Of a stretch of DNA of 49,249 bases, positions 33,811 to 42,409 are shown one piece after another. How positions within the stretch are numbered: the first letter of the stretch is position 1; the number at the start of each line of letters is the position of its first letter. This DNA is from Acholeplasma laidlawii (lineage in GTDB: Bacteria; Bacillota_I; Bacilli_A; Acholeplasmatales; Acholeplasmataceae), in NCBI RefSeq assembly GCF_015709225.1, contig NZ_JADNRS010000013.1:1-49249 (forward strand), in the 5' to 3' direction. Position numbers and translations under genes: made by a program. The notes under the pieces were generated by a model that worked only from the letters and a program-made list of their open reading frames with translations, had not been told where the DNA came from and did not search any database.

Positions 33811-35319
33811 TTAAGCCTCAGGTTTAACGACTCTGAAAGTAAATGTTTCTTGAGTAACGTTACCCCATGCGTCGGAAACTTGTAGCGTAATTACATAATC
33901 ACCAACTGTACGTGTATCTAATTTAGAGTTTTCGCCTTTTGGAACGAATACTGCTCTAGTTAAATCGCCATCTCTGTCATCTACTGCATCATATAGTGGG
34001 AAGTCAGCTAGATTAAATGGTTTACCCCATTCAACTTCGATAACTTTATCTTCACCTAATAGAGGGAAAGTAATAACAGGTGCATTTCTATCTAAATCTA
34101 ACTCGATAGATGTTTGATCAGTATCATTATCAAAGAATAAAACGTAATCTTTAGTGATATCTAGTTCTGAACCATCTGCTAAAACGATAACGAAGTCAGC
34201 GATTGTGTCATTACCTTCTGCAAAGTCTACACGATCAATTGTTAATGCAGGACCATAAGTATCTTCACCAGTCATTTCTTTAACTGAGAACCAACCTTCA
34301 ACTAATGCTTTTGCTTGTTCTTCAGTTAATTCAGATTCTTCATCTTTAAGTGGATTAGCCAATTGAGCAGAAGTCTTAACGATGACTTGGTTAGATCTAA
34401 CTGCATAAGTACCATTTGCAGCGCCAGAAGTAGCGTCTACAGAGTAAGGTAATAATCTAAATGAGAATGCATTATAAGCGAAATCAGCAAAATTTTCATT
34501 ACCATAGTATAGGTTAGTATTTGTTATTACACCATTACCGGCAGAATAAACAAATGCGAAACCTACTGCACCTGGTTCATGAGTACCTTCACCTAATGAA
34601 AGTTGTAAAGTAACATCACCAGTCTTCTTAGAACCATCGCCTTCACCGAAGTAAATAAGTAATCCAGCACCTGGAACTTCATTTTCTTCTGTTGGAGCAG
34701 CAGTTAACATTGAAGCTTTAACGGCCATACCAGTAGCTGTATTACCAGCTGTTGAGAAAATTTTTAATGGTTCGTTCCAACCAGTAGCTTCTTGTGACCA
34801 GCCACTCCAGTTGTGAACACCTAGATTTTCTTCGTAAGAACCTGATGGATCAAAGTACATCAAGAACATATTATATTTTGTATTGTCAGCAACGAAGTAT
34901 CTTGGATCTTCAGCAGTAGTATTGCCTGACCCTTGTACAATGTAAACGTGTACAGTTTCATTTGCTTTTACAACAGTTTTATTAATAAATATGTCCCCGG
35001 TAAATTTATTATTCCAATTTGGATCTCCAGCTAAACCATTTGGTCTTTCCACTGCAATCCAACCATAGGTTTCTGTGCTTGTAGAAGCAACCACAGGTAA
35101 ACCCTCATAAATAAATGTTGCGCCAAAATCATCGACGCCGTCATGGACAGCATGTGAATCAATGCCATCCCAAGTGTGCGTACCTAATAAGTCGTAATTT
35201 TCACTCCAATTTTTGAAATGAACGACTAAATCTCCAGTTACCTCTTCTTCAGCATAAAGATGTGGTAAGGCAACTAGTACGGTAGCAAAAACTAATAAAG
35301 ATAAGATAATCTTTTTCAT
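33811..35319 (-). CDS. Secreted putative alpha-glucan-binding protein with duplicated modules
   Basis: The 502-residue protein has a Sec signal peptide (cut near 'LYAEE') without lipobox, so it is exported and not lipidated. Two similar modules follow: 'VVHFKNWSENYDLLGTHTWDG' is echoed by 'GVHNWSGWSQEATGW'. They resemble the pullulanase-associated CBM41-type domain seen in the pullulanase of this locus. The C-terminal ~80 residues look like an Ig/DUF5011 domain ('VGDYVITLQVSDAWGN'). No glycosidase residues are visible. It is the first gene of the malEFG operon, behind an operator, so a starch-capturing surface role is likely but unproven. Confidence 0.7.
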   Translation of the reverse strand: MKKIILSLLVFATVLVALPHLYAEEEVTGDLVVHFKNWSENYDLLGTHTWDGIDSHAVHDGVDDFGATFIYEGLPVVASTSTETYGWIAVERPNGLAGDPNWNNKFTGDIFINKTVVKANETVHVYIVQGSGNTTAEDPRYFVADNTKYNMFLMYFDPSGSYEENLGVHNWSGWSQEATGWNEPLKIFSTAGNTATGMAVKASMLTAAPTEENEVPGAGLLIYFGEGDGSKKTGDVTLQLSLGEGTHEPGAVGFAFVYSAGNGVITNTNLYYGNENFADFAYNAFSFRLLPYSVDATSGAANGTYAVRSNQVIVKTSAQLANPLKDEESELTEEQAKALVEGWFSVKEMTGEDTYGPALTIDRVDFAEGNDTIADFVIVLADGSELDITKDYVLFFDNDTDQTSIELDLDRNAPVITFPLLGEDKVIEVEWGKPFNLADFPLYDAVDDRDGDLTRAVFVPKGENSKLDTRTVGDYVITLQVSDAWGNVTQETFTFRVVKPEA

Positions 35320-35341
35320 TTTACCCTCCTAAAAAGTATTG

Positions 35342-35447
35342 TTTGTATCATCTTACAAATCAAGTATATCATATTTATTTATAAATTTGTAAAGCGTTTA
35401 CATGAGGTATGCGTGTGCAAACGGTTTCTTATTTGCAAACGCTATCA
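35342..35447 (-). promoter_or_regulatory. Promoter and operator cluster of the malEFG operon
   Basis: On the minus strand a -10-like region (TATACT/TATGAT, 35363-35373) follows TTTACA, which lies inside the near-perfect operator TGTAAAGCGTTTACA (35389-35403). Two more sites lie upstream: TGCAAACGGTTTCT (35416-35429) and TGCAAACGCTATCA (35434-35447). A separate inverted repeat TTTGTA/TACAAA (35342-35359) lies in the untranslated leader. The spacer between the -35 and -10 boxes is not ideal. Confidence 0.65.
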
Positions 35448-35504
35448 TTGTAAAGAGGAAAATCGGCTTCAATTTCAGTTTTTAAGTACTTTATTTAATT
35501 GCAT

Positions 35505-35537
35505 AAAGAAAACCACCCATTTAGATAATGGATGGTT
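35505..35537 (-). terminator. Terminator of the RDD-DUF1189 unit
   Basis: On the minus strand AACCATCCAT pairs with ATGGGTGGTT and is followed by TTCTTT. The U-G wobble pairs only in minus-strand RNA. Confidence 0.7.
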
Positions 35538-35555
35538 GAATGCTTGGCTAATTGA

Positions 35556-36371
35556 TTAAGAGAAGTTTTTTCTTGAAAACACTAAGAAGACTAACATGAC
35601 CACTAATCCTAAAACTAAGTTAAATACAACAGGTGCAAAACCTGGAAGTATAAGTCCGAATATCAAGGCTAACACACTTGGTAATGTTGAGGCTAAGATG
35701 ATAAAATTCAAGCCTTCTAAGTAACTTAAGAAATCTTGGAATCCAAATCTAAAGAGTTGGATAATACCTGATAAAACAATGATATAAATGAAAGTTGCTA
35801 AAAACTGAATAGATAGGTTTCTAATTACTGTAAACAAAATTATTTGATCACTAAATGATTTTTCAATGGATTCACCAAAAAGCATATAGTCTCTAACACG
35901 TTCATTGCCAGTAGAAATATTTAACTGACTTAACATAATTGGTGTTTCGAATCCTTTATAATTATGCGAACTGGTTGTATTTTTATTGATGTCTATATAT
36001 TTAATATAATCAGCATAGAAGACAACTATATTTTTTCCCGTTACAGTTTCGATAGATTCATCATAACCAAAATAGTAAATAAAATCTTCGTGCTCATAAC
36101 TTGAACCATTTAAATAACTACTATCTATTCCACCAGATGTAATGGTAGCTGAAGGAAGAGTTGACCAATCAGGAATAGTCTCTGTAAGGTTATGCTCAAT
36201 AAAATTGATTTTAGAACCTTGTTCTTCGAAGGTTAACCACGTTAGTGGAAAGTTCGCTATAAAGGTTAATAAAATGAAGTAAACGAAAACTTTGAGTGTA
36301 TGAATTTTTTTACTGTTTTCTATTAGTTTTGGGAATTGAAACCCCATTTTAAAATATTTAATCAAAAACAT
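35556..36371 (-). CDS. DUF1189-family membrane protein (MalA/YvdJ type)
   Basis: The 271-residue protein has one N-terminal helix (about 26-46), an external domain of about 120 residues ('PDWSTLPSATITSGGIDSS') and about four C-terminal helices. This fits DUF1189, whose members (streptococcal MalA, Bacillus YvdJ) sit in maltodextrin operons; their molecular role is unknown. Its ATG overlaps the end of the RDD gene by one base, so the two form an operon. Location between the malEFG operon and the pullulanase supports a link to maltodextrin use. Confidence 0.75.
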   Translation of the reverse strand: MFLIKYFKMGFQFPKLIENSKKIHTLKVFVYFILLTFIANFPLTWLTFEEQGSKINFIEHNLTETIPDWSTLPSATITSGGIDSSYLNGSSYEHEDFIYYFGYDESIETVTGKNIVVFYADYIKYIDINKNTTSSHNYKGFETPIMLSQLNISTGNERVRDYMLFGESIEKSFSDQIILFTVIRNLSIQFLATFIYIIVLSGIIQLFRFGFQDFLSYLEGLNFIILASTLPSVLALIFGLILPGFAPVVFNLVLGLVVMLVFLVFSRKNFS

Positions 36372-36850
36372 TATTTTAATCTCGTTTCTTTCATCGTTTT
36401 TGTTTGTAATGTTTCGTTCATACGCACATTTTGTACTGAAGTGTCTAAGTCTATGACTTTTGTCTTGAATACATAATCGTGAATTGTTCTAGAAACATGT
36501 TTTTCTGAAAGTGTGAAAAAAGCGACTACAGAGTAAAGACCAAATGTTGCAATTGAAAAGAAGTATTTAAAAATCTCACGACTAATAAGTTTAAACTTGG
36601 AAGGATTGCTTCCATCCATATTAACTACTTTAATCTTTTGGAGTCTTTTACCGAATGTTTGACCAGCTTTTGTTAATTGCGGAAATATAACAAGTATAAA
36701 GAATGTCAAGATCAGTATGGCTGCTTGAATGTATGATCTAATACTGTCATCTATATTAGCTAATCCAAAGGCTGTTAGTATAAATATGATAATTAAACCT
36801 GAAATGTCTGCTGCAAATGCACGTACTCTTTTTTCGAATCTAGGTACCAT
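36371..36850 (-). CDS. RDD-family membrane protein
   Basis: The 159-residue protein has the RDD pattern: Arg and Asp in the first helix region ('RVRAFAADISGLII'), 'GQTFGKRLQKIKVVNMDG' after the second helix, and 'RTIHDYVFKTKVI' near the end, with three membrane helices. RDD proteins are of largely unknown function; some act in ion transport. AGAGGGA precedes ATG 36850. It is first in a two-gene unit with the DUF1189 gene, and divergent from the pullulanase across an operator-rich spacer. Confidence 0.85.
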   Translation of the reverse strand: MVPRFEKRVRAFAADISGLIIIFILTAFGLANIDDSIRSYIQAAILILTFFILVIFPQLTKAGQTFGKRLQKIKVVNMDGSNPSKFKLISREIFKYFFSIATFGLYSVVAFFTLSEKHVSRTIHDYVFKTKVIDLDTSVQNVRMNETLQTKTMKETRLK

Positions 36851-36886
36851 GTTGATGTCCCTCTGCTTTCATTATCTGTGTGTTTT

Positions 36887-36991
36887 ATTATAACACGGTA
36901 TTTTATTGGAACTGATCCAATAACGGATTTTAATAAACTAGGTTTCATTATATTACACATTGTAAGCGATTACATTATGTAAACGATACCA
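36887..36991 (-). promoter_or_regulatory. Promoter region of the RDD gene with palindrome and operators
   Basis: An extended -10 (TGTTATAAT on minus; ATTATA at 36887-36892) precedes the gene, and a second TATAAT lies at 36947-36952. Between them is a perfect inverted repeat TTATTGGA-ACTGA-TCCAATAA (36903-36923). Two LacI/CcpA-type sites follow: TGTAAGCGATTACA (36961-36974) and TGTAAACGATACCA (36978-36991). Confidence 0.6.
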
Positions 36992-37059
36992 TATCGTTAA
37001 GTTGATATATTTTATGTGTAAAAGTGTAAATTTAAGTGTATATTGTATTTAACCAGTAG

Positions 37060-37118
37060 TTAAGAGTCCAAATGTAATATTTATACTATGCAAACGGTTT
37101 CTTATGCAAACGCTATCA
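37060..37118 (+). promoter_or_regulatory. Promoter and downstream tandem operator of the pullulanase gene
   Basis: A TATACT -10 box (37082-37087), with a weak TTAAGA at 37060-37065, is followed at the expected transcription start by TGCAAACGGTTTCT (37089-37102) and TGCAAACGCTATCA (37105-37118). The same pair occurs at 35416-35447. Operators just after the -10 suggest repression. Confidence 0.6.
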
Positions 37119-37177
37119 TTGAATACAATGAAAGACATAAATCTATGATATATTTAAATTCTAGGAGGATTGAGAAA

Positions 37178-40117
37178 TTGAAAAAAATAATATTATTTTT
37201 ATTAACTGTGATGTTAACTAGCGTATTAGCTTTATCAATTACTTATGCGAGTGAAAGACCAAATACTTTGGTCGTTCATTATTTTAGGTATGATGGCAAT
37301 TACACAGGCTATAACATGTGGTTATGGCAAAATGAGCCTACTGGTTTAGACGGTAAACAATTTAACTTTAATAATACAAATGTAGATGAATATGGTGCTT
37401 ATTATGAAGTGGATTTAGAAGCAGAAGGCTATAATGAAACGACTAAATGGGGCATAATTATTAAACAGGGTGCCTGGGATGGTTATAGAGAACCAGGTGG
37501 AGACAGATTTTTTAACCTGAGTGATGCCGAGTTAGTCAATGGTAAAATTCATGCTTACTTTGTACAAGCAGATACACGTATTGGTTTAAGTAGTGCAGAT
37601 TTAGAAAATAATATACCGGATTACAGACCAAATATTTTATTTGTAGCATTTAATGCACAAAGGAATATCGTTGTAGATTTAACACATCCAGCAAGTAGTT
37701 ATAAGGTATTTGAAAATGATGTTCAAATAAAATCAGGTAATTTTACTACTGGTCTTAGACAAACAATTGCTGATCTAAATATTGATTTAACTAAGACATA
37801 TGATTTAGAAGTAACTTTTGCTGATTCTACAGCAAGAAAAACAGTCTCACTTCAAAATCTATATGACACACCTGAATTTGAAAATGCTTTTACATATGAT
37901 GGACAGTTAGGCGCTATATATTCCAAGGATGAAACAACATTTAGATTATGGGCACCAGTTTCACAAGCTGTTGCAGTTAATGTCTATAATCAAGGACATC
38001 CTCAATATAACCGCCAAGGACAACCATCAGAAGAAACAAACCCAGTATCTAGTCATGATATGACACGAATCGAAAATGGTGTATGGGAAGTTAAATTATC
38101 AGGTGATTATGCATCTAAATACTATACTTTTGATGTCACTAATAATAATGTTACAAATGAAGTAACAGACCCTTATAGTTACTCAACAGGGGCAAATGGA
38201 TTAAGAAGTATGATTGTTGACTTCGCTTCAACAGATCCTTTATATTGGGATTTTTCAATGAGACCTAATACAATTCAGACGTTTACTGATTACATCATTT
38301 GGGAATTACACGTTAGAGATTTAACCATACACAGTTCTTGGAATGGTACAGAATCAAGCCGTGGTAAGTTTTTAGGTTTAGCAGAATCAGGTACAACGTA
38401 TTCAGCAAATGGTACAACCGTTACTACAGGGCTTGATCACATTGAAGAGTTAGGCGTGAATGCAGTACATTTACTACCTATCTTTGATTTTGGATATATT
38501 GATGAAGTAGAAGTGTTTAAAAACCCTAATACCGAAAATGTGTTTAACTGGGGTTATATGCCTTATCACTTCAATACTTTAGAAGGTTCTTATTCAACCA
38601 ATCCATTTGATGGTAATGTTAGAATTTATGAATTCAAACAAGCTGTACAAGCATTCCATCAAAAAGATATTCGTGTGATTATGGACGTTGTTTATAACCA
38701 TACAGGTGAATCTGAAGGTTCAAACTTCCATAAGATTGTTCCAGGTTACTTCCATAGATTAAACGCTAATGGTGGCTTCCAAAATGGTTCAGGTACAGGT
38801 AATGAAACAGCTTCAGAACGCAGTATGGTGCGTAAATTCATGGTGGATTCTACAGTGTTTTTAGCTGAAGAATATAAACTATCGGGTTTTAGATTTGACC
38901 TAATGTCATTACATGATATTGAAACCATGAATGCGATTAGAGAAGCTTTAAATAAAATTGATCCAACCATTATTTTATATGGTGAACCTTGGGCAGGTGG
39001 TGACACCCTAATTGATGGTGACATCGCAGCTGGTATGACAAATACCAATGATTGGGATCGTACTCAAGTAGGTAAAATGGATAGTGGTGTTGGTGCATTT
39101 AATGACTTATATAGAAATGCATTAAAAGGTACTCCAGATGGTGCTGAAGGCGGATTTGTTCAAGGTGCTATGGATTTTAATAAGATGCAAGATTTACGTA
39201 AAGGTATTAAGGGTGCTACAGAACAATTTACAAACTCACCGCTTCAAAATATCGTTTACGGTGAAGCGCATGATAACTTAACTTTACATGATAAATTAAG
39301 GTCATCAGGTGTTCCAATTAATGAAGTTAAACATGCTCAAGTCCAGTCAAACGCAATTGTATTAACCTCTATGGGTATTCCATTCCTTCATGCAGGTACA
39401 GAATTCCTAAGATCTAAACCACTTCAAAATGGTGGGTACGATCATAACTCATACGAATCTCCAGACAGTGTGAACCAATTAAGATGGGACCGCAAATTAG
39501 AATATAATGATGTATTTGAGTATCATAAAGCACTAATTCATATACGTAAGACTTATCAAGGTTTACGGATGGATAATATGACAGAAATTAATGCAAGATT
39601 TAATTTTGTTCAAACCTCACAAGATCATACAAATAAATCCCTTGCATATACAATTGATGGTGTTGGTAATCAACCGAAACTCTTAATTATTCATGCTGGA
39701 CGTGTTACAGGTACTTCAGTCACGTTAAATGATGGTAAAACATACATGATGGTGACATCAAGAGCTGGTAGTCAAGGGTTATTCGATGTATCTAAAGGTT
39801 TAGTCACAAGAAGTTCTAAATTTGATGTATTAACACAAAATACAACCTCTATTTATGTTGAGGTGAAATCAACGGAGGCACCAACTTTAAAATCTGATGT
39901 TGTCAAAATAGGGTTAAATGAAACGTTTGATGGCTTAAGTAATGTGAATGTACCAGCAGGTGCAACTGCATATGCAACAACAATTGATACATCTATTCCG
40001 GGATTTAAAGTAGTAACTGTATCTATTACAGACTTCTTAGGTAATCAATCCAACTTATATTACGTAGCTAATGTTTCAGGCGGTATGTTTACAAACGTAT
40101 TAGGAGGATTGTCATAA
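37178..40117 (+). CDS. Secreted type I pullulanase (GH13)
   Basis: After a signal peptide (to about 'ITYASE') come a CBM41 starch-binding domain (about 29-130, 'VVHYFRYDGNYTGYNMWLW'), a CBM48-like domain (about 240-340, 'TTFRLWAPVS') and the GH13 barrel. The pullulanase motif appears as 'FNWGYMPYHFN'. Catalytic residues are Asp574 ('GFRFDLMS'), Glu603 ('LYGEPWAGG') and Asp699 ('GEAHDN'). It debranches alpha-1,6 bonds of pullulan, starch or glycogen outside the cell. I start at TTG 37178 because AGGAGG lies at 37163-37168 and a signal peptide follows; the ATG at 37088 lies in the operator. Confidence 0.93.
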   Translation: MKKIILFLLTVMLTSVLALSITYASERPNTLVVHYFRYDGNYTGYNMWLWQNEPTGLDGKQFNFNNTNVDEYGAYYEVDLEAEGYNETTKWGIIIKQGAWDGYREPGGDRFFNLSDAELVNGKIHAYFVQADTRIGLSSADLENNIPDYRPNILFVAFNAQRNIVVDLTHPASSYKVFENDVQIKSGNFTTGLRQTIADLNIDLTKTYDLEVTFADSTARKTVSLQNLYDTPEFENAFTYDGQLGAIYSKDETTFRLWAPVSQAVAVNVYNQGHPQYNRQGQPSEETNPVSSHDMTRIENGVWEVKLSGDYASKYYTFDVTNNNVTNEVTDPYSYSTGANGLRSMIVDFASTDPLYWDFSMRPNTIQTFTDYIIWELHVRDLTIHSSWNGTESSRGKFLGLAESGTTYSANGTTVTTGLDHIEELGVNAVHLLPIFDFGYIDEVEVFKNPNTENVFNWGYMPYHFNTLEGSYSTNPFDGNVRIYEFKQAVQAFHQKDIRVIMDVVYNHTGESEGSNFHKIVPGYFHRLNANGGFQNGSGTGNETASERSMVRKFMVDSTVFLAEEYKLSGFRFDLMSLHDIETMNAIREALNKIDPTIILYGEPWAGGDTLIDGDIAAGMTNTNDWDRTQVGKMDSGVGAFNDLYRNALKGTPDGAEGGFVQGAMDFNKMQDLRKGIKGATEQFTNSPLQNIVYGEAHDNLTLHDKLRSSGVPINEVKHAQVQSNAIVLTSMGIPFLHAGTEFLRSKPLQNGGYDHNSYESPDSVNQLRWDRKLEYNDVFEYHKALIHIRKTYQGLRMDNMTEINARFNFVQTSQDHTNKSLAYTIDGVGNQPKLLIIHAGRVTGTSVTLNDGKTYMMVTSRAGSQGLFDVSKGLVTRSSKFDVLTQNTTSIYVEVKSTEAPTLKSDVVKIGLNETFDGLSNVNVPAGATAYATTIDTSIPGFKVVTVSITDFLGNQSNLYYVANVSGGMFTNVLGGLS

Positions 40118-40473
40118 TGAAAAAAATACTTTTAGTTGTATTTATCTTATTATCTTTAGTATTAGTTGCGTGTGACAGTTCAGGTAGTGCAACTGTTGAT
40201 ATAGAAAATGTAAATTTAACATCAGATATCTTAGAAGCTGATTTAAGAATAAAAGTTGAATATGAATCTAATGAAGAATTAATGGAACTTGTCACATCTG
40301 CAGTGAACCTAACTTATGCACATTATAAAGAAGATTTTGGTACAGAAGTATTTACACTCTACTTTACTGTATATGCTAAAGATGCTACTGAAGCATTAGG
40401 TGTTATCTCTTATAAAGTCAATGATTCAAAAACAAACCCAGGATTAACCTATATTGGTGATAATTTAAACTAA
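40117..40473 (+). CDS. Small lipoprotein co-encoded with pullulanase
   Basis: The 118-residue product has a lipoprotein signal ending LVLVAC (lipid Cys19) and then about 95 mostly beta-type residues I do not recognise. AGGAGG lies before its ATG, and the ATG overlaps the pullulanase stop (TAATG), so the two are translated together. It may be a surface partner of the pullulanase, which itself has no membrane anchor; this is inference from position. Confidence 0.8.
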   Translation: MKKILLVVFILLSLVLVACDSSGSATVDIENVNLTSDILEADLRIKVEYESNEELMELVTSAVNLTYAHYKEDFGTEVFTLYFTVYAKDATEALGVISYKVNDSKTNPGLTYIGDNLN

Positions 40474-40490
40474 TTAAATAGAAATAAATG

Positions 40491-40525
40491 AACAACCCTC
40501 TCCAATTAAGGAAAGGGTTGTTTTG
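40491..40525. terminator. Terminator between convergent lipoprotein and amylase genes
   Basis: AACAACCCT pairs with AGGGTTGTT (with an inner CC/GG), followed by TTTTGTT on plus. It probably serves both strands. Confidence 0.8.
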
Positions 40526-42082
40526 TTAAGAAATATAATCGTTTATTTTGGATGAATCGATTTCTAATACTAATGTACCATATGCAGGTAACTCTAAGTT
40601 ACCATATAGAAGTTTTACATACTCAACATCAACAACTTTTGTTGTAGAAGTCATATTATGTATGACCAGTACAGTTTGTCCTACACCTTCAAATTCATAG
40701 TGTCTTACATATCCTTGTAAAGAGGAAGTGTTTTCATTCCAAGCCTTTAAGAAATTACCATACATTAATCCTGGATTATCTTTTCTTAAGTTTGCTATTG
40801 CTTTATAGTGATTTAATAAGGAGTTTGGGTTGTCTAATTGAGTAGCAACACTTGGAGCACTATCACTTCCATTATATGGGTTTAACCAAGTAGTGGTTTT
40901 AGATACATCACCCCAAATAAATGGTGCTCTTCTATATTGATCATAAACTGCACCTTGTCCAAAATCTGTACCTTCATATCTAGTACCTGTCATACCTAAT
41001 TCTTCACCATAGTATATGTGAGGAGAACCAGGAAGTGTTAATGTAACACTTGCTGCTAATTTTAGTTTTTCTAATCCATTTGGACCACTAAATTGACCAA
41101 GTGAAGCAATACGATCTAAGTCGTGATTACTCATAAAGATTGCTGGTGCGTAATTTGCATTATATGGTCTATAGGTATTGAATGCACGTTCAATATTAGA
41201 TACAAAGAGTCTAGAGTTTGTACCATGACCTACTTTACTCCAAATTTCATTTGCTACATAGAAATCAAATAATGAATCTAGACCAATATAGTAATTTTGA
41301 ACTGCACTATACTCATATTCAAATACTTCACCTAAGAATAACACACCCGGATCGTTTTGTCTTGCATGTGTCTGTAGACCCCTTAGAAACTCATGTGTTT
41401 TAGATGCCATAACTGCAGGATTGGTGCCTGGATCACCAATAAATAAGTGTTTGGCTGCATCAAACCTAAAACCTGTAATACCCTTATCTTGCCAGAATGT
41501 AACAATATTTTTGATTTCCTGAACAACTTCTTCATTTTGAAGATTTAAATCTTTCATACCACCTGCAAATGATTCAAAAGCAGTCGAAGGTGTTTGCCAA
41601 ATATACCAATCTCTATAAGGAGAAGTAGATGCGTTATCTCTAGCGTCTACAAACCATGGATGTGTATCTGATGTATGATTGATAACTAAGTCCATCATAA
41701 CGCGCATTTTGCGCTCTTTTGCCGCTTCAATAAGGTTTTCTAGATCTTCCATCGTGCCATACTCAGTATTCACGTCATAGTAGTCTCTAATTCTGTAGCC
41801 GTGATGTGATTCGAAGTCTAATTCAGTGTCATTAAAGGGCATCATCCAAATTGCAGTAACGCCTAAATCTTCTAAATAATCGAGATTTTGTGTTACACCA
41901 TTAAAATCACCAATACCATCGCCGTCACTATCCGCAAAAGAGCGTATAAATATCTCGTAATAGATATCGTTTCTTGGATTTTCGGACCTTAAATTGACTT
42001 TATCATCACCATTAGTTGGTGTGCAAGCAATCAGTAAGCTGAGCATAGCTAATAAAGTAAATAAACTCAATATTTTTTTCAT
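40526..42082 (-). CDS. Surface lipoprotein alpha-amylase (GH13)
   Basis: The 518-residue protein has a lipoprotein signal ending SLLIAC (lipid Cys20) and a GH13 barrel: 'DLVINHTSD', nucleophile Asp208 in 'TGFRFDAAKH', acid/base Glu252 in 'FLGEVFEYE' and Asp321 in 'SNHDLDR'. It is anchored outside the membrane and should cut starch or maltodextrins before import. AAGAAGGA precedes ATG 42082; the in-frame GTG six bases upstream is less likely. It is a single-gene unit whose promoter carries an operator on the -35 box. Confidence 0.93.
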   Translation of the reverse strand: MKKILSLFTLLAMLSLLIACTPTNGDDKVNLRSENPRNDIYYEIFIRSFADSDGDGIGDFNGVTQNLDYLEDLGVTAIWMMPFNDTELDFESHHGYRIRDYYDVNTEYGTMEDLENLIEAAKERKMRVMMDLVINHTSDTHPWFVDARDNASTSPYRDWYIWQTPSTAFESFAGGMKDLNLQNEEVVQEIKNIVTFWQDKGITGFRFDAAKHLFIGDPGTNPAVMASKTHEFLRGLQTHARQNDPGVLFLGEVFEYEYSAVQNYYIGLDSLFDFYVANEIWSKVGHGTNSRLFVSNIERAFNTYRPYNANYAPAIFMSNHDLDRIASLGQFSGPNGLEKLKLAASVTLTLPGSPHIYYGEELGMTGTRYEGTDFGQGAVYDQYRRAPFIWGDVSKTTTWLNPYNGSDSAPSVATQLDNPNSLLNHYKAIANLRKDNPGLMYGNFLKAWNENTSSLQGYVRHYEFEGVGQTVLVIHNMTSTTKVVDVEYVKLLYGNLELPAYGTLVLEIDSSKINDYIS

Positions 42083-42159
42083 AATCACTTATCCTTCTTA
42101 ATACAATTTATCAAATATAGTTATTACTTTAAATTTATCACAGAAGTTCATAATTTTAC

Positions 42160-42196
42160 ATTATATCGAATAAGCATTGCTATGTAAACGGTTTAC
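42160..42196 (-). promoter_or_regulatory. Promoter of the lipoprotein amylase with operator on the -35 box
   Basis: On the minus strand TTTACA (42183-42188), a 17-bp spacer and TATAAT (42160-42165) form a strong promoter. The LacI/CcpA-type operator TGTAAACGGTTTAC (42183-42196) covers the -35 box. Confidence 0.75.
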
Positions 42197-42307
42197 TTTT
42201 AATAAATAACATCAAAAATACATAAATCAGCATATTTTTTGAGTATGAAAAGTATCCCACAAAATACAATTTTCACATTTGTAAAAAAACTAACAGACTT
42301 TAATACT

Positions 42308-42346
42308 TGAAAACGTTTGCAATTAAGTGCTTAACTATGTTACAAT
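42308..42346 (+). promoter_or_regulatory. Promoter of the msmX-type gene with overlapping operator
   Basis: TTGCAA (42317-42322), an 18-bp spacer and TACAAT (42341-42346) precede the gene. The operator-like TGAAAACGTTTGCA (42308-42321) overlaps the -35 box. Confidence 0.6.
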
Positions 42347-42409
42347 AACCATGATAGAAATCTTGCATCTATCAACATTAAATCAAAATATAATTCCTAG
42401 GGGGAAAAC

